From positions 1,153,501 to 1,217,500 of the forward strand of contig NZ_CP146244.1 of assembly GCF_037039395.1 (NCBI RefSeq): a stretch of 64,000 nucleotides of DNA, given 5' to 3'. Source of the stretch: Agrobacterium vitis. GTDB taxonomy: Bacteria > Pseudomonadota > Alphaproteobacteria > Rhizobiales > Rhizobiaceae. Positions 55,150 to 64,000 of the stretch are shown here, in pieces. The translations under genes were made by a program, and so were the position numbers. Position 1 is the first letter of the stretch, and each line of letters opens with the position of its first letter. The notes below the pieces were generated by a model. The model did not search any database. It was not told the DNA's origin and saw nothing but the letters and a program-made list of their open reading frames with translations.

Positions 55150-55638
55150 ATGAAAATCTTTCTTTCCATCGTTGCGCTGTCGTTCAGCCTCGCCTCAGGT
55201 GTTTTTGCACAGGAGCCAGTTCGTGGCGTTGACAATGCCGAAGCGCTGTTTACCAGCCCCGATCCGGTGCTGAACCGCAACAAGCAGGCGACCTATAAGA
55301 TCCTGAAGGAACTGCTGGAGGCCAATCACTGGGACCGTGCCGAGCTCTATCTGACCGAGCGCTACATTCAGCACAATCCCAATGCGGCATCGGGCCGTCA
55401 GGGCGTGATCGACTATTTCACCAAGGTGCGAAAAGTCACGCCTTCGCCGATCCCGGAAAAGATGCAGACCAAAGTGGTCTCGGTGGTGGCTGAAGGGGAC
55501 ATCGTCACCGTTGCCTTTCCCCGCGAACTGAAGGACCCCAAAGACCCGACCAAGACCTATACCACGACCTGGTTCGACAGCTGGCGTTTCGTGGATGGCA
55601 AGGCGGACGAACATTGGGATTCCGCGACCAAGCCGTGA
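55150..55638 (+). CDS. Secreted SnoaL/NTF2-like protein
   Basis: A 162-aa protein with a cleavable signal peptide (MKIFLSIVALSFSLASGVFA, then QEP). The remainder is an NTF2-like alpha+beta barrel of the SnoaL type: ELYLTERYIQHNPNAASGRQ near 70 and TWFDSWRFVDGKADEHWD at the end. Similar proteins are annotated as predicted SnoaL-like aldol-condensation enzymes, but function is unproven. An intrinsic terminator follows directly. Confidence 0.82.
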   Translation: MKIFLSIVALSFSLASGVFAQEPVRGVDNAEALFTSPDPVLNRNKQATYKILKELLEANHWDRAELYLTERYIQHNPNAASGRQGVIDYFTKVRKVTPSPIPEKMQTKVVSVVAEGDIVTVAFPRELKDPKDPTKTYTTTWFDSWRFVDGKADEHWDSATKP

Positions 55639-55639
55639 A

Positions 55640-55673
55640 CGATCAGTCATTGAAGATCACTGATCGGTTTCCT
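55640..55673 (+). terminator. Intrinsic terminator after the SnoaL-like gene
   Basis: CGATCAGT (55640-55647) pairs with ACTGATCG (55659-55666) around an 11-base loop, followed by a T-rich tract. The stem starts just after the stop codon. Confidence 0.65.
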
Positions 55674-55848
55674 TTTGCAAATCCCTCGAGCCCCGGCTGC
55701 ATTCGAGAGATTTGCAATGTCTTCAAGCCGAGGATGCGTAAGCATCTTCGAGCCTTTCGACAACATGGTGGATATCCCTAGATTTGCCGTGATATTTGTT
55801 AGACCCGGGCGTAGGGTGCCGCCGATTTGACGATTGGCGGAGCAGGAT

Positions 55849-56898
55849 GTGACGGAAAATTCGCGTGCGCGGTTCAGGGAGCTTGGTGGCCCCGTCGGCC
55901 ATTATCCCGCCGGACCGCTCAATGCCATTACCGATGTCACAGGCGTTTCCGTTGGTCATAAGACCCTGATAGACGGGGAGCGGACGCGCACCGGCGCTAC
56001 CGCGATCCTTCCGCATGGTGGCAATCTGTTTCAGGACAAGGTGCCTGCCGGTTTTGCTGTTTTGAATGGTTACGGCAAATTTGCCGGCAGCACCCAGATC
56101 GTCGAGCTTGGTGAGATCGAGACCCCGATTGTGCTCACCAACACGCTTGCGGTCGGGCGCGCCATCGAGGCGATCAATCTCTATACGCTGGCCCAGAAGG
56201 GTAACGAGTGTGTCACCTCGCTCAACGCCGTAGTCGGTGAAACCAATGACAGCCGCCTCAATGATATCCGCGCTGCCCGTCCCGATGCCCAGGAGATTTG
56301 CGCGGCGATTGCGACGGCACAGCCTGGTCCGGTAGAGGAGGGGGCTGTCGGTGCCGGCACGGGAACCGTGGCTTTCGGGCTGAAAGGTGGCATCGGCACC
56401 AGCTCGCGGCTGGTTGAGATCGGCAATGCCCGATATACAATCGGCGTTCTCGTGCAGTCCAACTATGGCGGCCATTTGCTCGTTGCGGGCAAGCCCTATC
56501 GCTCCGATGCGGTTCACGACAAGGATGGCTCCATCGTCATGATCGTGGCGACCGATGCGCCGCTTTGCCCGCGCAATCTGACCCGGTTGGCTGAACGCTG
56601 CTTTGGCGGCCTTGCCCGCACCGGTGCTGCGCTCAGCAATGGTTCAGGCGATTATGCACTGGCATTCTCGACGGCAGACTCGGTCCGGCGCACCCCGGCG
56701 CGCCGAAAGGCGATGATGAGTGTCGAACAGCTCTCCAATGACGTTGTTTCGCCGCTTTTCGAGGCTGTGATCGAGGCAACCGAGGAGGCGATCCTCAATT
56801 CGCTGACCATGGCCGTTTCCATGGCCGGCGTTAATGCCGCAACGGGCAAGCCGACCGTTGTTTCCTCCATTTCTCTCGACACGATCCGTCGTCTCTGA
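55849..56898 (+). CDS. P1 (S58) family aminopeptidase, DmpA-like
   Basis: A 349-aa protein of the DmpA/L-aminopeptidase D-esterase family, first described in Ochrobactrum anthropi. It starts RFRELGGPVGHYPAGPLNAITDVTGVSVGH. The autoprocessing site is Gly-Ser in ALSNGSGDYALAFST; Ser (residue 266 from this start) becomes the N-terminal nucleophile of the beta chain. Members release N-terminal L- or D-residues or beta-amino acids from peptides. The GTG at 55849 has GGAG 6 bases before it; a TTG at 55834 is the alternative. It lies 26 bases before a D-amino-acid aminotransferase gene. Confidence 0.88.
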   Translation: MTENSRARFRELGGPVGHYPAGPLNAITDVTGVSVGHKTLIDGERTRTGATAILPHGGNLFQDKVPAGFAVLNGYGKFAGSTQIVELGEIETPIVLTNTLAVGRAIEAINLYTLAQKGNECVTSLNAVVGETNDSRLNDIRAARPDAQEICAAIATAQPGPVEEGAVGAGTGTVAFGLKGGIGTSSRLVEIGNARYTIGVLVQSNYGGHLLVAGKPYRSDAVHDKDGSIVMIVATDAPLCPRNLTRLAERCFGGLARTGAALSNGSGDYALAFSTADSVRRTPARRKAMMSVEQLSNDVVSPLFEAVIEATEEAILNSLTMAVSMAGVNAATGKPTVVSSISLDTIRRL

Positions 56899-56924
56899 CG
56901 TTCTTCCGCATGACAGGAGTTTGC

Positions 56925-57791
56925 ATGTCCAATCCCGCCCTTCGCACCGTCTATCTCAATGGCGCCTTCCTGGCTGAAAACGAAGCGCATATCTCGATTT
57001 TCGACCGTGGTTTCCTGTTTGGTGACGGCATCTATGAAGTGACCGCCGTGCTGGACGGCAAGCTGGTGGACAGCGCCCTGCACATGGCCCGGCTGGAGCG
57101 CAGTGTCGGCGAAATCGGCGGGCATCTGCCGGTTTCGACGGATGAAATCGTCGAGATTGAGCGGCGGCTGATTGCCGAGAACGGCTTGAAGGAAGGGATG
57201 ATCTATCTGCAATATACAAGAGGCGCCGAGGACCGCAATTTTCTCTATTCCGAGGACCTCGCTCCGACGTTGCTGCTGTTTACCCAGTCGAAATCGCTCG
57301 ACCTTGCCGCCGTCATGGAAAAAGGCCTGAAGGTCAAAACCGTGACGGACCAGCGCTGGGCGCGGCGCGACATCAAAAGCGTCTGCCTTCTGCCGCAGGT
57401 TCTGGCCAAGCGCATCGCTAAGGCCGAAGGATGTGACGAAGCCTGGATGGTGGAAGACGGTTTCGTGACCGAGGGCGCGTCCTCAACGGCCTATATCGTC
57501 ACCGCCGATGACAAGATCATCACCCGCGCCAATAGTAACGCGACATTGCCCGGCTGCACCCGGCTGGCGCTGTTGCAATTGGCAAAGGAAAGTGGGCTTG
57601 TTATCGAAGAGCGCCCGTTCAGCGTCGAGGAAGCACTGGCGGCCCGCGAAGCGGCATTGACCAGCGCCTCGAATTTTATCGTGCCGATCACCACCATCGA
57701 CGGCAAGCCGGTCGGCGATGGCAAACCCGGCCCGGTCGTGACGCGGTTGCGGGCGCTGTACATGGAGAACGCCCGCAGGACGGCGATTTAA
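56925..57791 (+). CDS. D-amino-acid aminotransferase
   Basis: A 288-aa fold-type IV PLP enzyme with FDRGFLFGDGIYEVTAV near 26-42, the PLP Lys in RRDIKSVCLLPQVLAK (Lys 151), and EGASSTAYIV near 182. These match D-alanine transaminase (Dat), which exchanges amino groups between D-amino acids and 2-oxoglutarate or pyruvate. ACAGGAG precedes the ATG at 56925. Being directly after a D-selective peptidase, it can use the D-residues released. Confidence 0.9.
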   Translation: MSNPALRTVYLNGAFLAENEAHISIFDRGFLFGDGIYEVTAVLDGKLVDSALHMARLERSVGEIGGHLPVSTDEIVEIERRLIAENGLKEGMIYLQYTRGAEDRNFLYSEDLAPTLLLFTQSKSLDLAAVMEKGLKVKTVTDQRWARRDIKSVCLLPQVLAKRIAKAEGCDEAWMVEDGFVTEGASSTAYIVTADDKIITRANSNATLPGCTRLALLQLAKESGLVIEERPFSVEEALAAREAALTSASNFIVPITTIDGKPVGDGKPGPVVTRLRALYMENARRTAI

Positions 57792-57866
57792 TCGAACCTG
57801 AAGTTTGGTTGTCAGGGAAAGGTGGAGCCTGGGTTTCCCTTACACGACGCTATCGTTTTTATCTGT

Positions 57867-58030
57867 GGCCTACCCCCCTCTGTCCTGCCGGACATCTCCC
57901 CCTCAAGGGGGGAGATCGGATGGGGTCAATCCGCAATTTCAGCCGATACGGCCATGATGTCCACATTTAAAGAGCAGATATGGAGCGACAAGCTTACCCT
58001 TGTCGATCTCCCCCCTTGAGGGGGATGTAC
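57867..58030. repeat. RIME-like intergenic palindromic repeat
   Basis: This block has the look of rhizobial intergenic mosaic elements: cccccctctgtcctgccg followed by a C-rich/G-rich hairpin at the left end (around 57895-57919), and an inverted, slightly shorter copy (around 57999-58027) at the right end. It fills the space between the aminotransferase and the convergent D-aminopeptidase. Such elements occur in many copies in Rhizobium and Agrobacterium genomes. They are non-coding and may act as terminators or RNA-processing sites. Confidence 0.75.
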
Positions 58031-58057
58031 CGTGGTCCGATCCCAACCTAAAAAACG

Positions 58058-59566
58058 CTAACCCGCCCGTTGATACTCAATCATCCGGGCGCGGGACAGA
58101 ACCAGTTCCAGGCGGTTTTCACTGAGCATGTTCAGGCAGATCCGCTTGGTCCAGGGACCATCGTGAAGCGTGAAGAGGTAGCGTCCGCCCCCCAGGGCTT
58201 GCAAGCGCATGGACTGGCGGGTTGGGCCGATGCCCATCACCAGCATGGAACCGTGGATTTCAAATCGGGCGCCTTCCGGCGAAAACCAGGTGCCGGAAAG
58301 CGATGGTGAAACACCATTGTTCTTGGCTGGTCGGTAATGGCGCGGCCCATGGCCGACGTCGCCGATAATATCGTCTCCCTGCATTTTCAGCCGCAGCGGC
58401 GAGGTGGAAGAGCGCGAGGAAACCCAGCCGTCGCCGTCATCATAGGCCGCGTCCTCGGCATCGAGCGCAATGATGCTGCTTGCCTTCACTTCAATCCAGT
58501 TCGGGCCGCTGTCTTCCACGTAAAGCCCGTCACGAAGCGCCCTCGACAAGCGTGGCAGGGGCAGGCCGAACAGCGCGATCATTGCCGATTGGGCAATTTT
58601 AGCGCCATTGGTGTCCTCCCGGTTGGAAACAACGACGAAACCAACGCCTGTTTCAGGATCGAGCAGAAAATATGTCTTGTAGCCCGGATGCGAGCCGCCA
58701 TGACCAACAAAGTCCTTCTCGCCCAACCGTGTGCGTGCCAGTCCCAGCCCGTAACCGCTTGGCCTGCCATCGGCGAGCGGGCGAAAAGCTGCCATGGCTT
58801 CGAGCCGCCCGGCCAGCGCGCTTTCTCCCTTCAGCAGGGCTTGCAGCCATAGGGCAAGCGAGCGGGCGCTGCCTGTCATGCTGCCGGAGGCGGAAATATG
58901 TAGGCCAGCGGCGGAAAGCTGCCATTTCTGGCCATCATTCCAATAGCCGGGGACAAGCCCGCTGATGACATCGTTCCAACCTTCTGGCGCATCGAAAGCC
59001 GCACCGGTTTCTGCGCCAGCACGCTGGATATAATCGCGGAAATAAATGCCCTTGCGCTCAAGCGCTGCTTCCACCAGCCGGTAGCCGGTATTGGAATAGG
59101 AAACTTCACTGCCTGCGGCAAAGTTCAGCCGGGTTTGGCGGCTGAGAAAGTCCAATAACGGCCCGCTTCTGGTTTCCGAATAGACCGACAATCCAAGCAG
59201 GCTTAGCGCCTCACGGGTATCCGGCAAGCCGCCGCTCATATCCAGAGCGCGGCCAACCGTGACACTGGCGAGCGGTTCTTGCAGTTCCGGCAGATGCGCA
59301 CCCAACCGGTCATCAAGGCGGATAAGGTCTGGATGAGACAGAACCAGCGTACAAAAGGCATGTTTGGTGACCGAGGCATAGCGAATGACACTATCGGGGG
59401 TAAAGAACGCGCCCGTGCTCAGGTTTTCAACGCCGCCGCTTAACCCAAACCGGATGCCATCTAGGTCAAAACCGATCACCGCCCCGCCGGGGCCGTCCTG
59501 CGTCCAAGGTTCAAGAGCGGCTTTGACGGCCCGTTCGGCGTCTTTCCAGTTTAACATCTGTTCCAT
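58058..59566 (-). CDS. D-aminopeptidase-like serine hydrolase (family S12)
   Basis: A 502-aa penicillin-recognising hydrolase close to Ochrobactrum D-aminopeptidase Dap, which has three domains of similar total length. The catalytic SxxK is in RYASVTKHAF near 64-67 and the YxN motif in VSYSNTGYRLVEAAL near 156. GHGGSHPGYKTYFLLDPETG supplies the third motif (HxG). The two C-terminal beta-barrel domains follow from about 335. No signal peptide is seen, so it acts in the cytoplasm on D-residue-ending peptides. It fits the neighbouring DmpA-like peptidase and D-aminotransferase. Confidence 0.84.
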   Translation of the reverse strand: MEQMLNWKDAERAVKAALEPWTQDGPGGAVIGFDLDGIRFGLSGGVENLSTGAFFTPDSVIRYASVTKHAFCTLVLSHPDLIRLDDRLGAHLPELQEPLASVTVGRALDMSGGLPDTREALSLLGLSVYSETRSGPLLDFLSRQTRLNFAAGSEVSYSNTGYRLVEAALERKGIYFRDYIQRAGAETGAAFDAPEGWNDVISGLVPGYWNDGQKWQLSAAGLHISASGSMTGSARSLALWLQALLKGESALAGRLEAMAAFRPLADGRPSGYGLGLARTRLGEKDFVGHGGSHPGYKTYFLLDPETGVGFVVVSNREDTNGAKIAQSAMIALFGLPLPRLSRALRDGLYVEDSGPNWIEVKASSIIALDAEDAAYDDGDGWVSSRSSTSPLRLKMQGDDIIGDVGHGPRHYRPAKNNGVSPSLSGTWFSPEGARFEIHGSMLVMGIGPTRQSMRLQALGGGRYLFTLHDGPWTKRICLNMLSENRLELVLSRARMIEYQRAG

Positions 59567-59813
59567 TCAATCTTTTACCGCCGAAATATCCGCGACAATG
59601 ATAGCGTTGTCACTTACCACATCCGTAGAGGTTGGATGGCAACGCGCTTTGTTGCCCGCGCGTGATGACAATACAGTCTGACATCGGTCTCAATGGGTGG
59701 CATTTGGGAGCCAAATATGTCAAGTCTTTGATGCATTTGGATATTCACGAATCTTCAATGCAAGGATGCATCGGCGTGGCAGATGCGTGCGTATGATGTG
59801 CAAGGAAAGAGCA

Positions 59814-60848
59814 ATGACACAGACCGTTCCCGTTTTCGATGGCCATAACGATGTGCTGCTACGGCTGCGCCGCTCTGGCCGTCCCCATCCCTACCGCGAT
59901 TTTTTGCAGGGTGGCGAGGCCGGGCATATTGATTTGCCCAAGGCGCGCCAGGGTGGACTGGCCGGTGGACTTTGTGCCGTGTTCATTCCCTCACCAAGCT
60001 TCAAACCCAATGACGCCGGGGATTTTCAGGCCCCGGCCCAGCCGGAAGCGCTGAATGAGACACTGGCCATGGCTCGGCTGCTGTTTGAAATCGAGGCGAA
60101 CTCGGCTGGTCGCGTCAAGGTCTGCCGCAGTGCCGCCGATATCCGGCATTGCCTGGAAAATGAAATCTTCGCGGCGGTTTTTCACATCGAAGGCGTAGAG
60201 GCCATCGCTGCCGATCTCGATGCACTTTATGTGCTGCATCAGGCGGGGCTCCGCTCGCTCGGTCCCGTCTGGAGCCGACCGAATATCTTTGCGCATGGCG
60301 TTCCCTTCCGCTTTCCATCCTCCCCGGATATCGGCCCCGGCCTGACTGATGCTGGCAAGGACCTGATCCGGGCCTGTAATGAGCTGAAGATCATGGTCGA
60401 TCTCTCTCATATGAACGAACAGGGGTTTTGGGATATCGCCGGTCTTTCCAAGGCGCCGCTTGTCGCCTCCCATTCCAACGCCCACGCGCTTTGCCCTCAT
60501 AGCCGCAACCTTACAGACAAGCAGCTGGACGCCATCCGTGACAGCGGCGGACTGGTCGGCATCAATTTCGGGGTGATTTTCCTGCGCGAGGACGGCCAAC
60601 GCAATCTCGATACACCGCTGGATGTGCTCATCGACCACATCGATTATATGGTGACGCGCATGGGCATCGATCATGTGGCGCTCGGCTCAGACTTCGACGG
60701 CACCACCGTTCCAGACGCCCTGAAGGATGCAACCGGTCTTCCCTTGATCGTCCAGGGGCTGGAGGCGCGTGGTTATGATGCGACCTCGATTGCCAAGATC
60801 TGCCACGGAAACTGGATTTCAGTGCTGGAACGGACCTGGGGCGCTTGA
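59814..60848 (+). CDS. Membrane-dipeptidase-family (M19) dipeptidase
   Basis: A 344-aa cytoplasmic member of the renal dipeptidase family. Zinc ligands are visible as FDGHNDVLLRL near the N-terminus (His-x-Asp), Glu in HIEGVEA near 125, VDLSHMNEQGF, and SHSNAHALCPHSRNLT. The family cleaves dipeptides with an L- or D-residue at the C-terminus. AAGGAAAG lies before the ATG at 59814; the longer open frame has no ribosome site. It completes a D-peptide degradation group. Confidence 0.88.
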   Translation: MTQTVPVFDGHNDVLLRLRRSGRPHPYRDFLQGGEAGHIDLPKARQGGLAGGLCAVFIPSPSFKPNDAGDFQAPAQPEALNETLAMARLLFEIEANSAGRVKVCRSAADIRHCLENEIFAAVFHIEGVEAIAADLDALYVLHQAGLRSLGPVWSRPNIFAHGVPFRFPSSPDIGPGLTDAGKDLIRACNELKIMVDLSHMNEQGFWDIAGLSKAPLVASHSNAHALCPHSRNLTDKQLDAIRDSGGLVGINFGVIFLREDGQRNLDTPLDVLIDHIDYMVTRMGIDHVALGSDFDGTTVPDALKDATGLPLIVQGLEARGYDATSIAKICHGNWISVLERTWGA

Positions 60849-60900
60849 CGTACATTAACCATTGACGCCAGAGCGAACCCAGCTATTCTAAAGGCATTCA

Positions 60901-61001
60901 CCAGGGGTGTCCCGCAAGGGGCTGAGATTCCGCTACGCATAACAGCAGCGCGGTGACCCGTTGAACCTGATCCAGTTCATACTGGCGTAGGGACGGTGCA
61001 A
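60901..61001 (+). promoter_or_regulatory. TPP riboswitch (THI element)
   Basis: The conserved parts are all present: ggggtgtcc at the 5' side, ggctgagat, gacccgttgaacctgatcc and agttcatactggcgtaggga. It lies about 115 bases before thiC, which it represses when thiamine pyrophosphate is plentiful, probably at translation because no T-tract hairpin follows. Confidence 0.95.
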
Positions 61002-61098
61002 GCGCTGCAAAACCATGGCCCGTATTGGGTTGTCCCGTTATGGGCTGGTAAAGCGTCTTTCCATCATTCCGGCTGTCATGACTGGGTCTCCAACCTGA

Positions 61099-62949
<1,851 letters not shown>

Positions 62950-62950
62950 C

Positions 62951-63943
62951 ATGTCCATTCTGATCAAGGGGGCCGGCGTTGCCGGCCTCACATTGGCGTT
63001 TGAACTCGTTCAACGCGGTATCAATGTCGCGTTGCGCGATATCAAAACCTCCGTGGGGCAGGGGGCCTCTCACTATGCAGGCGGCATGCTGGCGCCCTAT
63101 TGTGAGCGGGAAGCCGCGGAAGAGCAGGTTCTGACGCTGGGTCTGGCAGCTGCAGATTGGTGGGAGCAGGCTTTGCCTGGCTCCGTCACGCGCAAGGGGA
63201 CGCTGGTGCTGACCCCGAACCGCGATATCCAGGACCTGAACCGCTTTGCGAGCCGTACGCGTGGCTACCAATGGCTGGATGCCGATGGCATCGCCGCATT
63301 GGAACCTGATTTGGCCGGGCGTTTTCGCAAGGGCCTGTTTTTTGCCGATGAAGCCCATCTCGATCCACGCCAGGCACTGGACGGTCTTTATCAGGCGTTG
63401 GTGCAGCAGGACGTCTCTTTCTATCTCGGACCAGATGCCGAGCCTGATACCAGCAGCTTTGATAGCATCATCGACTGCACCGGCGCGGCTGCCATCGACA
63501 CGATCGAAAACCTGCGCGGGGTGCGCGGCGAAATGATCTATCTGCAAACAACTGATATAAGCCTGAGCCGCCCCATCCGGCTGCTGCATCCGCGCCATCC
63601 GATCTATATCGTGCCCCGCGACAACAATTGCTTCATGATCGGCGCCACCATGATAGAGGCGCAAGATGACGGGCCAATCAGCGCCCGGTCTCTCATGGAA
63701 TTCCTGAATGCCGCCTACACGCTGAACCCGGCTTTCGGCGAGGCCCGGCTGATCGAGGCTGGCGTTGGCATTCGCCCGGCCTTTGCCGATAATCTGCCGC
63801 GCATTGTCGAGACACAAGATGGTTTGGCGATTGCCGGAATGCACCGTCATGGCTTCCTGCTGTCTCCCGCCATGGCCCGGCAGGCTGCGGACCGGATAGA
63901 GCACGCGACGTCAAATCAACCCACCCGGAGAGCGACCCGATGA
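62951..63943 (+). CDS. thiO: Glycine oxidase ThiO
   Basis: A 330-aa FAD enzyme that oxidises glycine to the imine needed for the thiazole of thiamine. It starts SILIKGAGVAGLTLAFELVQRG (dinucleotide motif GAGVAG) and later has HYAGGMLAPYCEREA and a C-terminal IAGMHRHGFLLSPAMARQAAD. The ATG is one base after the thiC stop. An alternative, much longer upstream frame lies inside thiC and is rejected. Confidence 0.93.
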   Translation: MSILIKGAGVAGLTLAFELVQRGINVALRDIKTSVGQGASHYAGGMLAPYCEREAAEEQVLTLGLAAADWWEQALPGSVTRKGTLVLTPNRDIQDLNRFASRTRGYQWLDADGIAALEPDLAGRFRKGLFFADEAHLDPRQALDGLYQALVQQDVSFYLGPDAEPDTSSFDSIIDCTGAAAIDTIENLRGVRGEMIYLQTTDISLSRPIRLLHPRHPIYIVPRDNNCFMIGATMIEAQDDGPISARSLMEFLNAAYTLNPAFGEARLIEAGVGIRPAFADNLPRIVETQDGLAIAGMHRHGFLLSPAMARQAADRIEHATSNQPTRRATR

Positions 63944-64000
63944 AACTGATCGTCAATGGGGAGCAATTGGACTGCTCCGCCCCCACTCTTTCGACGCTTC
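63940..64000 (+). CDS. thiS: Sulfur carrier ThiS, 5' part only
   Basis: The first 20 codons (MKLIVNGEQLDCSAPTLSTL) are visible before the window ends. They match the start of ThiS, the ubiquitin-like sulfur carrier of thiazole synthesis. The ATG overlaps the thiO stop by 4 bases. Confidence 0.85.
   Translation, partial: MKLIVNGEQLDCSAPTLSTL

Noticed and set aside
57867..58030. Possible CRISPR or phage attachment site
   Set aside because: There is only one inverted pair, with no regularly spaced direct repeats and no integrase nearby; it fits a rhizobial intergenic repeat.

Overview
The window comes from the genome of an alphaproteobacterium, most likely Rhizobiaceae (Agrobacterium/Allorhizobium/Rhizobium). 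The pointers are the GC-rich coding, an acdS gene with its divergent Lrp-type regulator, an alpha-r14 (anti-Shine-Dalgarno) small RNA, a RIME-like intergenic repeat and a rhizobial-type nasTS/nrt/nir/nas block. It is densely packed with metabolic genes, mainly for nitrogen-containing compounds. I see no tRNA, rRNA, CRISPR array, phage or complete insertion sequence.

0-18.8 kb. A minus-strand operon (Nramp-like transporter, PxpA, DUF1445, fused PxpB-PxpC, biotin carboxylase with carrier domain) matches the Bacillus ycsF-ycsG-ycsI-kipI-kipA set plus a biotin carboxylase, with a divergent GntR/FCD regulator. Then come acdR/acdS (ACC deaminase), a small hypothetical protein, a GNAT protein, a 2-hydroxyacid dehydrogenase, a GabD-type aldehyde dehydrogenase and a LysR regulator. 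A second, plus-strand copy of the same idea follows (pxpA, separate biotin carrier, separate biotin carboxylase, pxpB, pxpC), closed by a convergent GntR regulator with two DNA-binding domains. The two sets look like parallel biotin-dependent lactam- or amide-opening systems.

20.3-34.3 kb. This is one co-directional catabolic locus: a complete polyamine-type ABC importer (two ATPases, two permeases, a Tat-exported binding protein), two short-chain dehydrogenases, a NodB-fold deacetylase, a small CxxC protein, a COG0523/CobW GTPase, a second binding protein that cannot have a signal peptide, and an amidase. A convergent Lrp regulator and a DadA-like FAD oxidoreductase end it. The substrate is unknown; an amide- or acyl-amine-containing compound fits best.

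34.4-48.6 kb. A SulP transporter is followed by a structured small RNA with four hairpins, each presenting CCTCCTCCC. On the minus strand lies the assimilatory nitrate block nasT-nasS-[leader]-nrtA-nrtB-nrtC-nirB-nirD-nasA-cysG. The leader before nrtA has a consensus sigma-54 promoter, two hexaloop hairpins of ANTAR type, and competing antiterminator and terminator hairpins. It can therefore be read as nitrogen control at the promoter plus NasST nitrate control by antitermination.

49-64 kb. A secreted pentapeptide-repeat protein, a PhyH-like dioxygenase, a DUF922 metalloprotease-like protein, and a glutarate module (LysR, gcdH, class III CoA transferase) come first. Next is a group for D-amino-acid peptides (DmpA-type P1 peptidase, D-amino-acid aminotransferase, D-aminopeptidase of family S12, M19 dipeptidase). 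The window ends with a TPP riboswitch and thiC-thiO-thiS, thiS running off the edge. D-amino-acid and 5-oxoproline chemistry recurs across the window.
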